Source: UBA1172 sp002457135 (GTDB lineage: Bacteria > Pseudomonadota > Alphaproteobacteria > Puniceispirillales > UBA1172). Taken from it: a stretch of DNA of 64,000 nucleotides. The position numbers and the translations under genes were made by a program. Positions 9,301 through 17,627 of the stretch are shown here, one piece after another (positions within the stretch are counted from its first letter, which is position 1; every line of letters begins with the position of its first letter). The stretch covers positions 118,282 through 182,281 of the forward strand of contig CBFIBR010000001.1 in assembly GCA_965660935.1 (NCBI GenBank), in the 5' to 3' direction. The notes beneath the pieces were generated by a model. The model was given only the letters and a program-made list of their open reading frames with translations, searched no databases and was not told the DNA's origin.

Positions 9301-9785
9301 TTACGGCGATCACGCGGCTTGGCGTTGATCAGCGCATCGACCTTGCCCTGACTGACGATACCGCTGGACCGCGACCCGGTCGCCATATCGGCAAAAATGA
9401 GCTGCACATCACGCGCCCGCACCACCTTGCCATTGATCCGGAAGGTTGACCCCTTGCCGCGTTCCAGTTTGCGGCTGATCTGGATTTCATCACTGCTGTT
9501 GAGGTGAGCCGGAGCATCCTGGCTGGTGTTATCCAGCGTCAGCGTCACCTCGGCGAAATTGCGTGATGGCCGCGATACAGTGCCACTGAAAATCACGTCC
9601 TCGAGTTCATTGCCGCGCATGTTCCGGGCCGAGCTTTCGCCCATCAGCCATCGCAGGGCCTCAACAATGTTGGATTTGCCGCATCCGTTCGGCCCGACAA
9701 CGCCGGTCATGCCGTCTTCGATGGCCACCTCTTCGGGTTCGGCAAAAGACTTGAAACCGGTCATTTTGAGGTGTTTGAATTGCAA
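6360..9785 (-). CDS. smc: Chromosome segregation ATPase SMC
   Basis: Condensin ATPase that compacts and segregates the chromosome. 1,141 residues: N-terminal head with Walker A (GPNGCGKSN, about residue 31), two long coiled-coil arms, a hinge around residues 490-620, and the C-terminal head with signature LNLLSGGEKALTA and Walker B ICILDEVDAPLDD. The start is TTG (9785), giving MQFKHLKMTGFKSF as in homologues; the first ATG (9764) would cut the first beta strand. It follows dsbA by 24 bases, a conserved alphaproteobacterial pairing. Confidence 0.96.
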   Translation of the reverse strand: MQFKHLKMTGFKSFAEPEEVAIEDGMTGVVGPNGCGKSNIVEALRWLMGESSARNMRGNELEDVIFSGTVSRPSRNFAEVTLTLDNTSQDAPAHLNSSDEIQISRKLERGKGSTFRINGKVVRARDVQLIFADMATGSRSSGIVSQGKVDALINAKPRDRRNLLEEAASISGLHQRRHEAELRLNTAESNLDRLEDILIQLDEQKATLLKQARQAARYRSIADRIRKADAHLMLTRFTASMAQLDHTEQNLRAAEREVAAATTAVSAQQRKRDEASSTMPPLRQAEAVAAAEMQRLSIARSELDNEEERARQAAVEIAHRKEQISTDITRERQLLADAEKAVADLAEEASAITLENEGEAPKIEQAADQLEQARVEADSAEKALADAAARSRSAEREAESIQRRNDELQRQKETAQNSLAAIDLASLEDTVKALATHLKTAEAASTMAMTARIEAEATIETRRSALNTLTGDRTTSTENLARIRAETEALTALLSTSAESTATPVSGKVSVDEGFEDALAAVLGEGLAAPVGKNRNGYWAEITIRETASCPDGATPLNDAVRAPSELAAALSGAGVVASAADAESMQPALKPGQMLTTKEGGLWRWDGFVLPHGSETSAAQRLKQEARLRDLSRQLGPLADAAGEAEEKLAAATAELAGLESSLQQLRADETEASTALNTALREDQRGRDALASAASRHDELNETLISIEASLTEAAEEAASLADTSSLNETVTSLSLVAEEKRQALADAMGAERSISNARAMRDRRQGEISREQTLWQQRQNGANERLNELNQRMTAASRDEENLSGVPERIAQQRIALADTLEKAEAERRAAGDRLAEAETRLQLLEAALRDADQNLAKAREEAIRQEAQRDLARQQQHDIVSRISERLNTRPEELAELAGLNPGDEIDTAEDTITTLEARYDRLIRERETIGPVNLRAEEEMLEIEERITSLEAERDDLIAAISKLRTAINQLNREGRERLLKSFTEVNRYFGTIFNTLFSGGTAELSLTEAEDPLEAGLEILASPPGKRLQSLNLLSGGEKALTAIALIFAVFLTNPSPICILDEVDAPLDDSNVARFCDILGQIAEKTGTRFIIVTHHRLTMARMDRLYGVTMEQKGVSRVVSVDLQAAERFDKTA

Positions 9786-9809
9786 CGCGGTCTACCTGTC
9801 AGAACGTTA

Positions 9810-10484
9810 TCAGGCTGAATATGAATTCAGGACATCAAGGAATTCGTCGTAACCAACATCGCCCCGGATGACCTCTTTGTCGTTGATCACGAAACTGGGG
9901 GTCGAATTGATGCCCCATGTATCATAACCCTGCTGCGCGATGGCAACGATCCCTTCGAGGAAAGGGCGATTGCCGATCAGCTCAGAAAAGGCATCACGGC
10001 CAATCCCGGCAACACGGGCAATCTGGGCCAGTTCTGAAACAGGATCCTGGGACTGGGTCCACTGTTTCTGCTTGGCCAGCAGAATATCAATCATCCCTTC
10101 ATAGGCATCGACCGGCACCGCACGGGCGAGGGCATGGGCAAAAATCGCCGGTCCCTGGAGCGGGAAGTCACGATACTCAAACCGCATCCGGCCGGTATCG
10201 ATCCAGTCTTTCTTGATGGTTTTATAGGTGCCTTTGTGGAAACTGGCGCAATGCCCGCAGGACAGCGAGAAATATTCAGCCATGTGGATAGGCGCATCAG
10301 GGTTGCCGACAATGCGTGGCTCCAGCCCCTTGCCCATATCAAGGGCGCGGGAATGCCGTGAAGACAGCATCATCATGGCCCCGGCCGCAGCACCGCCAAG
10401 AACGAAGTCCCGCCGGTTGAGATTCAGGCGATCAATGCCGAAATTCCAGTTCAGATTACTATATGCAGTATTTTTTCTAGTCAT
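9810..10484 (-). CDS. DsbA-family thiol:disulfide oxidoreductase, Tat-exported
   Basis: Periplasmic thioredoxin-fold protein with the redox pair C-G-H-C in FSLSCGHCASFH and the cis-proline segment NSTPSFVIN. The N-terminus carries NRRDFVLGGAAAGAMM, a twin-arginine signal, so it is probably exported folded. I start at ATG 10484, which has GGTG just upstream; the longer frame to 10562 begins with a Cys-rich stretch foreign to the family. It lies in the conserved dciA-dsbA-smc block. Confidence 0.88.
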   Translation of the reverse strand: MTRKNTAYSNLNWNFGIDRLNLNRRDFVLGGAAAGAMMMLSSRHSRALDMGKGLEPRIVGNPDAPIHMAEYFSLSCGHCASFHKGTYKTIKKDWIDTGRMRFEYRDFPLQGPAIFAHALARAVPVDAYEGMIDILLAKQKQWTQSQDPVSELAQIARVAGIGRDAFSELIGNRPFLEGIVAIAQQGYDTWGINSTPSFVINDKEVIRGDVGYDEFLDVLNSYSA

Positions 10485-10584
10485 GACTACACCATACTGT
10501 ATTGATTGAAAGAATGTCCACGGAATTGATGCATCGCATGGACAGGATATACATATAGGCACGCTGTGCCGCTATACCACCTCA

Positions 10585-10620
10585 ACCCCGGCGCAAAACC
10601 CCGGCGCAAAACCCGGCGCC
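10585..10620. repeat. 13-bp tandem repeat at the dciA 3' end
   Basis: Unit ACCCCGGCGCAAA occurs at 10585-10597 and 10598-10610, with a truncated third copy to 10620, directly abutting the dciA stop codon. One of about a dozen similar short tandem duplications in the window. Confidence 0.85.
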
Positions 10621-11114
10621 TAGCCCCTGTTTCGGCGGGAAAGCGACTTGCCAAGGTTATCAAGGGTTTTCCGCAAATCCTCACTGACCGGCAGGCTATC
10701 CGGCAGGGGGTAGCTTTCCCCCTTATCACCATGATCGGCTTTCGGTGCGGCTGGCTCAGGCGGTGCGCCCTTCATGGTCGCATCCATGGCCACCTGGGTG
10801 ATGGTGATTCGGGCCACCGCCGCATAGCCGAAGACAGCGTTGCAGTTTTCGATAATGGCCGGGATCATCATCTGCATTTCCGGCCCACGGCCCGATCGGA
10901 TATTCACCTGCAAGGTGCCATCACGGGACTGGCCCCTGGGAAAGGTGATGCTGGCAGGCTCGCTCCAGTCAGCGGCGGTGCTGGCGACCTGCGGCCATTC
11001 GGTGACGATCCGGCTATGGCTGAAGCCGCGTGCCATCATCGCCGGGCCGATCAGTTTTTCGGTCAGCGAGTTGAGCCGTGTCGGCTTGCCCCTGCGATTA
11101 GTTTTCCTGTCCAT
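10620..11114 (-). CDS. dciA: DciA-like protein (DUF721)
   Basis: 164-residue DUF721 protein; DciA members load or operate the replicative helicase DnaB in bacteria lacking DnaC. The N-terminal KH-like domain is recognisable from the basic start, FSHSRIVTEWPQVASTAADW and the following strands (GTLQVNIRSGRGPEMQ). The C-terminal half is a low-complexity Pro/Ala/Asp linker ending in a short helix. Sits between mutY (divergent) and dsbA-smc, its usual place in alphaproteobacteria. Confidence 0.85.
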   Translation of the reverse strand: MDRKTNRRGKPTRLNSLTEKLIGPAMMARGFSHSRIVTEWPQVASTAADWSEPASITFPRGQSRDGTLQVNIRSGRGPEMQMMIPAIIENCNAVFGYAAVARITITQVAMDATMKGAPPEPAAPKADHGDKGESYPLPDSLPVSEDLRKTLDNLGKSLSRRNRG

Positions 11115-11162
11115 GGGTGAAGCGGTTGATCCCTTGTGATCCTCGTCCTAGCATGGCGCATC

Positions 11163-12278
11163 ATGACGGGAAAATCAGCCAAAATCACGCAACGCCACCT
11201 TGATGCCGCCAGCGCTGTCCTCAACTGGTATGACAGCCATCGCCGCCATCTGCCGTGGCGGGCTGGTCCGGGCCAGCCGGTTGACCCCTACCGTGTCTGG
11301 CTGTCCGAGGTGATGTTGCAGCAGACAACGGTGGCAACCGTTCGCTCAGCCTTTGCCGAATTTACCCGCCGCTGGCCCGGTGTTGCTGATCTGGCCGCCG
11401 CATCCCGTGATGAGGTGATGGAACAATGGGCCGGGCTTGGCTATTACGCCCGTGCCCGCAATCTGCATGCCTGTGCCGTGGCGGTGGTCAATGACCATGG
11501 CGGGGTTTTCCCCGATACCGAGGATGAATTGCGCAAACTGCCCGGGGTTGGTGCCTACACGGCGGCGGCGGTTGCGGCCATCGCCTTTGGCAGGCGTGCC
11601 GTGGTGATGGATGGCAATATTGAACGGGTGGCGGCACGCTGGCAGGCGATCACAACGCTGTTGCCCGCGGCCAAGCCTGAAATCCATGCCGAGGTTGATG
11701 CCCTGACCCCTGATCATCGCGCTGGTGATTTTGCGCAGGCCATGATGGATATCGGGGCCACGATCTGCACCCCGGCCCGGAAATCAAAGGGCCGGTTGAG
11801 CCAGCCCGATTGCGATGCCTGCCCGCTGTTTGAAACCTGCAGTGGGCGGCAGGGTGACCCTGCATTGCTGCCGTTGAAAAAACCCAAAACCCCGCGCCTT
11901 GACCGTTTCGGGGTTGCCGTGGTGGCTGAGGATGAGGCGGGGAATATCCTCCTCGAACGGCGCGGTGACAAGGGCATGCTGGGCGGGATGCTGGTTTTTC
12001 CCGGCAGCAACTGGGCGGATGGCACACCGGCGCAATCCCGCTATCCGCTTGAGGATAATCAGGCCGCAAAACGCCTGCTTGAAGGCGGGGAGGCGGTGAC
12101 GCTCAACGGCAATGTTGAGCATATCTTCAGCCATTTCAGGGTGATTCTGACGGTGATCAGGGTGAAGCCTGCATCCGGTGAGGGCTGGCTAAAGGTTCCG
12201 AAGAATGAGCTATCCGGTGCGGCCCTGCCCACCGTGATGCGCAAGGTGGCGCGGCTGGCCGGGCTTGAGGCCTGGTAG
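11163..12278 (+). CDS. mutY: A/G-specific adenine glycosylase MutY
   Basis: Removes adenine mispaired with 8-oxoguanine. Numbering from ATG 11163 (371 residues): catalytic E49 (WLSEVMLQQTT), helix-hairpin-helix LPGVGAYTAAAV at 126-137, catalytic D150 (VVMDGNIERV) and a C-terminal NUDIX-like 8-oxoG domain from about 245. The [4Fe-4S] cysteines are C202, C217, C220 and C226, that is C-x14-C-x2-C-x5-C, eight residues longer in the first loop than the usual C-x6-C. A GTG at 11136 could add nine residues. Divergent from dciA. Confidence 0.95.
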   Translation: MTGKSAKITQRHLDAASAVLNWYDSHRRHLPWRAGPGQPVDPYRVWLSEVMLQQTTVATVRSAFAEFTRRWPGVADLAAASRDEVMEQWAGLGYYARARNLHACAVAVVNDHGGVFPDTEDELRKLPGVGAYTAAAVAAIAFGRRAVVMDGNIERVAARWQAITTLLPAAKPEIHAEVDALTPDHRAGDFAQAMMDIGATICTPARKSKGRLSQPDCDACPLFETCSGRQGDPALLPLKKPKTPRLDRFGVAVVAEDEAGNILLERRGDKGMLGGMLVFPGSNWADGTPAQSRYPLEDNQAAKRLLEGGEAVTLNGNVEHIFSHFRVILTVIRVKPASGEGWLKVPKNELSGAALPTVMRKVARLAGLEAW

Positions 12279-12300
12279 CCTTTTTCCGATAAAGGAAAGA

Positions 12301-12340
12301 TCAGTGCCGGAGAAATCAGTGCCGGAGAAATCAGTGCCGG
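12301..12340. repeat. 15-bp tandem repeat spanning the purH stop codon
   Basis: TCAGTGCCGGAGAAA is present at 12301-12315 and 12316-12330, then TCAGTGCCGG from 12331. The third copy holds the purH stop (TCA, read TGA on the minus strand), so the gene's last codons and stop have been duplicated downstream. Confidence 0.9.
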
Positions 12341-13935
12341 AAATGACGCATGCCGGTAAAGACCATAGCCAGCCCGGCATCATCAGCGGCCTTGATGATA
12401 TCATCATCACGGATTGACCCGCCCGGCTGGATGACCGCGGTGGCCCCGGCCTCAGCGGCGGCGAGCATGCCATCAGCAAAGGGGAAGAACGCATCCGATG
12501 CCACCACCGATCCGATGACAGGCGATTGGTCCAGCCCGGCCTCTCGTGCCAGGTCTTCGGCCTTGCGAACGGCTATACGGCTCGAATCGAGGCGTGACAT
12601 CTGCCCGGCACCGATCCCCACCGTGGCCCCGCCCCGGGCGTAGACGATGGCGTTCGATTTGACGTGCTTGGCGACTTTCATGGCAAACAGCATATCGCTG
12701 ATTTCCGCATCGCTCGGCTTCCGGCTGGTCACGCAGTTGAGGTCATCGCGGCTGATCCTGCCATGATCACGGCCCTGGGCGAGGAACCCGCCTGCAACCG
12801 ATTTCACGATCACCCCCGGTGCCGAAGGGTCAGGCATCGCGCCGGTGAGCAAGAGCCGCAGATTTGGTTTTTCCGCCAGCACCTGACGCGCTGCATCATC
12901 AGCATCAGGGGCGATGATAACCTCGGTGAAAATCGATGTGATCTTCCTCGCCACAGCCTCGGTGAGGGGGCGATTGAGCGCGATGATCCCGCCAAATGCG
13001 CTGACAGGATCAGCCCTCAACGCAGCATCCCAGGCCTGTTCCATCGCATCATGGCTGGCCACACCGCAGGGGTTGGCGTGCTTGATGATGGCGATGCTCG
13101 GGGTATCAAACTCTGCCACCAGCTCAAAGGCGGCATCGGTATCGTTGATGTTGTTATAGCTTAGCGGCTTGCCCTGTATCTGGGTTGCGCTCAGCACCCC
13201 CGGGCGTTGATCGCGGCTGCCCATGGCATAGAGCGCGGCGTGCTGATGGCTGTTCTCACCATAACGGAGAATTTCTTTCAGCCCGCCACCGATGGAAAAT
13301 TCCTTGGGTAAGGAGTCCTTGGAAAGGGAGTCATTATTGCCATCATCCAGCATCCAGTTGGCAATCGTTGCATCATAGCGGGCGGTATGGGCATAGGCCT
13401 TGGCGGCCAGTCGCCGCCGCGTTGCGGTGCTGGTGCCGCCATGCTGGGTGATATCCCCGATCACGCTGGCGTAATCATCGGCATCGGTGACAATGGTGAC
13501 GAAATCATGATTCTTGGCGGCGGCGCGGATCATGGCAGGGCCGCCGATATCGATATTCTCCACCAGATCATCACGGCTGGCATCAGGCCGCGCCAGGGTG
13601 GCGGCAAAGGGGTAGAGGTTGACAATCACCAGATCAATCGCGCTGATCCCGCCAGCCTGCATATCAGCGCGGTGGCTGGCATTGTCACGGCGGGCCAGAA
13701 TCCCGCCATGGATCGCCGGATGCAGGGTCTTGACGCGGCCATCCATCATCTCGGCGGCACCCGTGACATCCGCAACAGGGGTCACGTCAATGCCCTCATC
13801 CGCCAGCAACCGGGCCGTCCCGCCGGTTGAGATTATCCGAACCCCGGCCGCATTCAGCCGCCGCGCCAGATCGATGATACCGGTCTTGTCGGAAACAGAA
13901 ATCAGGGCTGTGGTGATGGGGGCAATATCAGTCAT
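12331..13935 (-). CDS. purH: Bifunctional AICAR transformylase/IMP cyclohydrolase
   Basis: Last two steps of IMP synthesis. 534 residues: N-terminal MGS-like IMP cyclohydrolase (VSDKTGI, STGGTA, GRVKTLHP) and C-terminal transformylase with the KHANPCG catalytic motif and YGENSHQ. The inter-domain linker (near 13302-13331) contains a 15-bp duplication coding DSLSK-DSLPK, harmless in a linker. Downstream of the heparinase-like gene by 38 bases, a conserved alphaproteobacterial order. Confidence 0.97.
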   Translation of the reverse strand: MTDIAPITTALISVSDKTGIIDLARRLNAAGVRIISTGGTARLLADEGIDVTPVADVTGAAEMMDGRVKTLHPAIHGGILARRDNASHRADMQAGGISAIDLVIVNLYPFAATLARPDASRDDLVENIDIGGPAMIRAAAKNHDFVTIVTDADDYASVIGDITQHGGTSTATRRRLAAKAYAHTARYDATIANWMLDDGNNDSLSKDSLPKEFSIGGGLKEILRYGENSHQHAALYAMGSRDQRPGVLSATQIQGKPLSYNNINDTDAAFELVAEFDTPSIAIIKHANPCGVASHDAMEQAWDAALRADPVSAFGGIIALNRPLTEAVARKITSIFTEVIIAPDADDAARQVLAEKPNLRLLLTGAMPDPSAPGVIVKSVAGGFLAQGRDHGRISRDDLNCVTSRKPSDAEISDMLFAMKVAKHVKSNAIVYARGGATVGIGAGQMSRLDSSRIAVRKAEDLAREAGLDQSPVIGSVVASDAFFPFADGMLAAAEAGATAVIQPGGSIRDDDIIKAADDAGLAMVFTGMRHFRH

Positions 13936-13973
13936 GCCGTCTTATTGCCGGAGCCGTGGGGTGAGGTCAAGGT

Positions 13974-15626
13974 TCACTTTTTTGCCACCCGCCTCAGCCC
14001 CCAGCGGATTGACTGTTCGCCGTGCTGGCGGATTGTTGCTGTCTCAACGGTGAGGGTGATGGCGCGGGTTTTTTCCACGCCTTCCGGCCCCATGATGATG
14101 CTGTCCTCGACACTGACCCTGGCCCCGTCCGAACGGAATGCCCAGGGCGCGGCTGAACCCGGCAGGCGCAGGGTCACATCACCTTTTAACGACAGGATCG
14201 GGGTGATTTTCGGGTGCAGGTGAAACCGCACCACCGCCTCGGTGGGGATGCTGCCCGGCCCGCCTGTGTAGGTCAGCTGATCCTCCCCCCTCAGGTCATA
14301 GCCGCCGGTGGCCAGGAAAATCCGGCGGGTATGGGTCAGCGCGTGGGTTGGCTCATACCCGTCATGGCTGGCAACGGCGAGCGTGCCGCCCTCGGCCGGG
14401 CCGGATTCGGTTTCGCTGCCCTGCGCCTGACGTGAACCACCATCGCTGATATCGGCGGAATTGGTGTCATCCAGCGTCAGGGTCGAATGCGCCGCGGTTG
14501 AGGCCAGGGCCTGCCGCAAGGCCGGGTTGTCATCACCATCAATCGGCCCGGCGTTGATGATGATGCGGTTCTGGCCGTTGGAAAATTCGATCGCCAATGC
14601 GCCAGCATCATGATCAGCCCCCCAGGCAAGGGATTTCGATGCCCCCCATGATGGCGGGGCGGCGTTCATCATCAGCACTGACCGGCCACTGGCGATGCGG
14701 ATAAACCCGCTGTCAGCGGCGTGATGCGTGACCTTGCCTTCGGGTCCGGCCTGGGCAAGGATCTGTTCCGCCATATCCAGATCAGCGCTGGCACTGCCCC
14801 TGATCGCCATGAGCGTGCCGTCAACATGCCGCCACATCCGCCCCACTGATCCCATCCTGATAATGGTATCCTCTATGAGGGAGAGGCTGTCCTCGATGCT
14901 TTTGTGATGGGCTGTGCCGGCCTCCCCGATCCAGCCTAGTGATGCTGTCATGGCGCCACGGGTTTCGATCAGCATTTGCAGCAGCCCGAGATGTTGATCA
15001 GGGCGGCGGCTGACATGGCATCCATCCCCCAGAACAAGGTTGCTGATTTCCTCCCCCAGGGTCGCGGCATGGGTGCCGGCATCAGCATCCGGATCAAGGA
15101 ACAGTGACGTCAAGATAATCCCCGACAGCGCGTTGACCCGGGCATCGGCACTCGCCAGCCCGTCCCAGTCCTTTTCAAGGCAATGCAACTGCACCGCCAT
15201 GGAGGCGATCAGCGATTGCTGCTGTGATAATGATGCCGACTCCCCATACCAGCCCCATAACAGCACCATGGTCTTGAGCCGGTCGGCCATGATATCGGGG
15301 TGCCAGTGAGCATTGCTCCAGCGGCTGTTGCGGATGACCCAGTCCATGACAACACGGCGTGAAATCGTCCGGGCCTGACTGCCGCCAAATTCACGCATGT
15401 CGCGCAGCCAGCGGAAACGGTGCCAGTCCGGCCCATCGTGTTCAAGCGGGTGATCGCCGCTGACCAGCGGTTGCCCCAGATTGGCCTTGCCGCGCCATGG
15501 GTCACGGGCTTTCCAGTGGGTTGGCGTGGGGCGCGGCTGTTGCCGCATTCTCCAGTCAAATATCGCTGAACGGCGATAGAGGCGTTGCAAATATGTCAGG
15601 GACCAGGCTTCGGTCACGATCAACAC
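13974..15626 (-). CDS. Heparinase II/III-family protein
   Basis: 550-residue protein with the alpha-toroid N-terminal half (many Trp, WHRFRWLRDMREFGG) and a C-terminal beta-sandwich (EFSNGQNRIIINAG, HSTLTLDDTNSA, HDGYEPTHALTHTRRIFL) of the heparinase II/III type. Known members are polysaccharide lyases; the role of this alphaproteobacterial branch, found between rsmB and purH, is not established and no signal peptide is obvious. GTG start at 15626 is preferred; TTG or GTG codons just downstream are alternatives. Confidence 0.82.
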   Translation of the reverse strand: MLIVTEAWSLTYLQRLYRRSAIFDWRMRQQPRPTPTHWKARDPWRGKANLGQPLVSGDHPLEHDGPDWHRFRWLRDMREFGGSQARTISRRVVMDWVIRNSRWSNAHWHPDIMADRLKTMVLLWGWYGESASLSQQQSLIASMAVQLHCLEKDWDGLASADARVNALSGIILTSLFLDPDADAGTHAATLGEEISNLVLGDGCHVSRRPDQHLGLLQMLIETRGAMTASLGWIGEAGTAHHKSIEDSLSLIEDTIIRMGSVGRMWRHVDGTLMAIRGSASADLDMAEQILAQAGPEGKVTHHAADSGFIRIASGRSVLMMNAAPPSWGASKSLAWGADHDAGALAIEFSNGQNRIIINAGPIDGDDNPALRQALASTAAHSTLTLDDTNSADISDGGSRQAQGSETESGPAEGGTLAVASHDGYEPTHALTHTRRIFLATGGYDLRGEDQLTYTGGPGSIPTEAVVRFHLHPKITPILSLKGDVTLRLPGSAAPWAFRSDGARVSVEDSIIMGPEGVEKTRAITLTVETATIRQHGEQSIRWGLRRVAKK

Positions 15627-15652
15627 CTTTGTTCAGGCTGGCTCAGTTGCAT

Positions 15653-17023
15653 TTACTCAGCAGCTCGTTCAAACCGGCTAATGAAAAATCCGTCATTACC
15701 TTGAGGCATATCAGCGGTGCTGTCCAGCCTGAGGGCGTTGGGCATCAGCCTCAATGCATGGCCTCCAGCACTGGTATCAGCCCTGAACCCGAGGTTGAGT
15801 TCAGCCTCGGTAAACGGCATCGGGCGCAGGGTTTCGGGCGCTTTGGTGATAATGCCCTCGCCCTCCCGTTTCAGGAGAGAGCAGGTCGCAAAGATGACCA
15901 CGCCACCGGGCCTCACCAGATCAGCCGCCGCCGCCAGCAAGCCGGACTGGACCTGCCGCAGGCTGGCGAAATCAGGCGCATTATCATGGCAGAGAATATC
16001 AGGACGGCGGCGGATCGTGCCGGTGGCCGAGCAGGGCGCATCAATCATAATAGCATCAAATTTTGTATCCGGCCGCCATCGGGTGGCATCAGCCACAACG
16101 ATTTGAGGGGTAAAGCCGAGCCGGGCCATATTCTCATTAAGGCGTTCGAGCCTGTTGGCCGACACGTCAATCGCGGTCACATCAGCCCCGGCGGCACAGA
16201 GCTGGGCGGTCTTGCCGCCGGGTGCCGCGCAGATATCCGCAACTCGCTTGCCCGCAATATCACCCATCAATCGGGCAGGCAGGCTGGCGGCGGCATCCTG
16301 AACCCACCACGCCCCGTCATCATACCCCGGCAGGGCTGGAACATGGCCCTCAGTCAGCCGGATACTGCCATTGGGGAGGGGGGTGCCGCCCAGTTGTTCG
16401 GCCCAGTGCCGGGTATTATCCCCGCCCGTATTCTTGAGCGAAAGATCAAGCGGCGGTGTCATCATCAGGCTGGCGGCCACGGCATCCGCCTGATCAGGCC
16501 AGTCAGCGCGGATTGCCCTTGCCAGCCAGGTCGGCAGATTGGCCCAGGCATCGGCAGGGCGGGCTTTCAATGTTTCCGCCTCGGCCGCGATTTTGCGCAG
16601 CACAGCGTTGGTCAGCCCGCCGAGATGCGCCAGCTCAACCGCTTTCACCAGCCGCACCGACTGGTCGACCACAGCGTGAGGCTCACCGCCCCCCATGATC
16701 ATCTCTGTCACGGCCATCATCAGCACGAAACCGGCCTTGCGGTTCTTGCCCTTGGGTGGCCTGTTCAGGTGAGGCGCAAGTATCGCCGAGGCTTCACCAT
16801 GATGCCGCAGGGTCAGGCTGATAATCCGGCGGCAGAAGCGGCGATCACGGGCATCGAGGGCATCGTATTCCCGGCTCCGGGCGATGCTTTCCTGGAGCGG
16901 CAGGCCCTTGCCCATAACGTCCTCGATCAAGTTGAGCGCAGCCAGCCGCGCCATCGACACGCCTTTCAGTGAGGGGGAGCGCTGATTGCTTTTACGGGTA
17001 TTTTTAAGGGGAGGATTAACCAT
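15653..17023 (-). CDS. rsmB: 16S rRNA m5C967-type methyltransferase (RsmB/Sun family)
   Basis: SAM-dependent cytosine-5 methyltransferase. N-terminal NusB-like RNA-binding domain (about 25-145), then the Rossmann domain with DICAAPGGKTAQL (SAM site), DAPCSATGTIRRRPD (catalytic Cys of motif IV) and ATCSLL (motif VI Cys). 456 residues from ATG 17023; TTG 17059 upstream and ATG 16954 (with AAAGG ahead) are alternative starts. Followed by heparinase-like and purH on the same strand; divergent from the DUF1674 gene. Confidence 0.9.
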   Translation of the reverse strand: MVNPPLKNTRKSNQRSPSLKGVSMARLAALNLIEDVMGKGLPLQESIARSREYDALDARDRRFCRRIISLTLRHHGEASAILAPHLNRPPKGKNRKAGFVLMMAVTEMIMGGGEPHAVVDQSVRLVKAVELAHLGGLTNAVLRKIAAEAETLKARPADAWANLPTWLARAIRADWPDQADAVAASLMMTPPLDLSLKNTGGDNTRHWAEQLGGTPLPNGSIRLTEGHVPALPGYDDGAWWVQDAAASLPARLMGDIAGKRVADICAAPGGKTAQLCAAGADVTAIDVSANRLERLNENMARLGFTPQIVVADATRWRPDTKFDAIMIDAPCSATGTIRRRPDILCHDNAPDFASLRQVQSGLLAAAADLVRPGGVVIFATCSLLKREGEGIITKAPETLRPMPFTEAELNLGFRADTSAGGHALRLMPNALRLDSTADMPQGNDGFFISRFERAAE

Positions 17024-17112
17024 GGATGGGGTATACTGCCGGCACGGCCTGGTGATCAAGCCCAGTCATGCCCGCGCTTGAAATAAATTGAAACGGGGTC
17101 CATATCTCTATC

Positions 17113-17292
17113 ATGGAAAACGAAAACAAAACCGGGCCTGATGCTGATATCACCCAGGATCAAGCCAAACCTGAAACCGGCACTCAAGCTGCTGAAACCC
17201 CTCCCATGCCGCCTGAACGTGGCGGGCCAAAGGGGCCGGAACCCACCCGCTACGGCGATTGGGAAAAAGGCGGACGCTGCACGGATTTCTGA
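17113..17292 (+). CDS. DUF1674 protein, SDHAF4-like
   Basis: A 59-residue protein, disordered and Pro/Gln-rich for the first 33 residues, ending in the highly conserved PPERGGPKGPEPTRYGDWEKGGRCTDF block split here as GGPKGPEPTRYGDW then EKGGRCTDF. This is the DUF1674 signature; eukaryotic members (SDHAF4) assist flavinated succinate dehydrogenase assembly. Located divergently next to rsmB, as in many alphaproteobacteria, and followed after 2 bases by the DUF1491 gene. Confidence 0.85.
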   Translation: MENENKTGPDADITQDQAKPETGTQAAETPPMPPERGGPKGPEPTRYGDWEKGGRCTDF

Positions 17293-17294
17293 TC

Positions 17295-17621
17295 ATGGCT
17301 GACCTGACCACGCGCATGCTCATTGACGGCGTTATGGCAGCGGCCAATCAGGGCATGGTGACAACGGTGCTGGAACAGCGCGGCAATGCCGAAAGCGGGG
17401 CTATTCTGGTGCGGCTGGACCAACCCGACGGGACATGCAGGCTGGAAAGCCGGGTCGCTGATTTTGACGGCACCTATTCATGGCAGGATATCACGGGGCC
17501 TGAACCGCTCCTGCCCGATGCAGCGGCGGAACGCATCAGCCGTGAGAAATCCTTTGATCCTGATCTCTGGGTCATTGCGGTGGATGCCAGCCTAGCCAGT
17601 AACCCGTTCAGGCAAGAATAG
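17295..17621 (+). CDS. DUF1491-family protein
   Basis: 108 residues from ATG 17295, which sits two bases after the DUF1674 stop. Recognisable family features are the central GNAESGAILVRLDQPDG and the C-terminal SREKSFDPDLWVIAVD. Function unknown. It is probably co-transcribed with the DUF1674 gene and is convergent with the histidine phosphatase gene. Confidence 0.75.
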   Translation: MADLTTRMLIDGVMAAANQGMVTTVLEQRGNAESGAILVRLDQPDGTCRLESRVADFDGTYSWQDITGPEPLLPDAAAERISREKSFDPDLWVIAVDASLASNPFRQE

Positions 17622-17627
17622 CGGCTG

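Noticed and set aside
15497..16972. 491-residue plus-strand open frame
   Set aside because: Lies antisense to rsmB and the heparinase-like gene, Pro/Gly/Arg-rich without family motifs; a GC-rich shadow frame.
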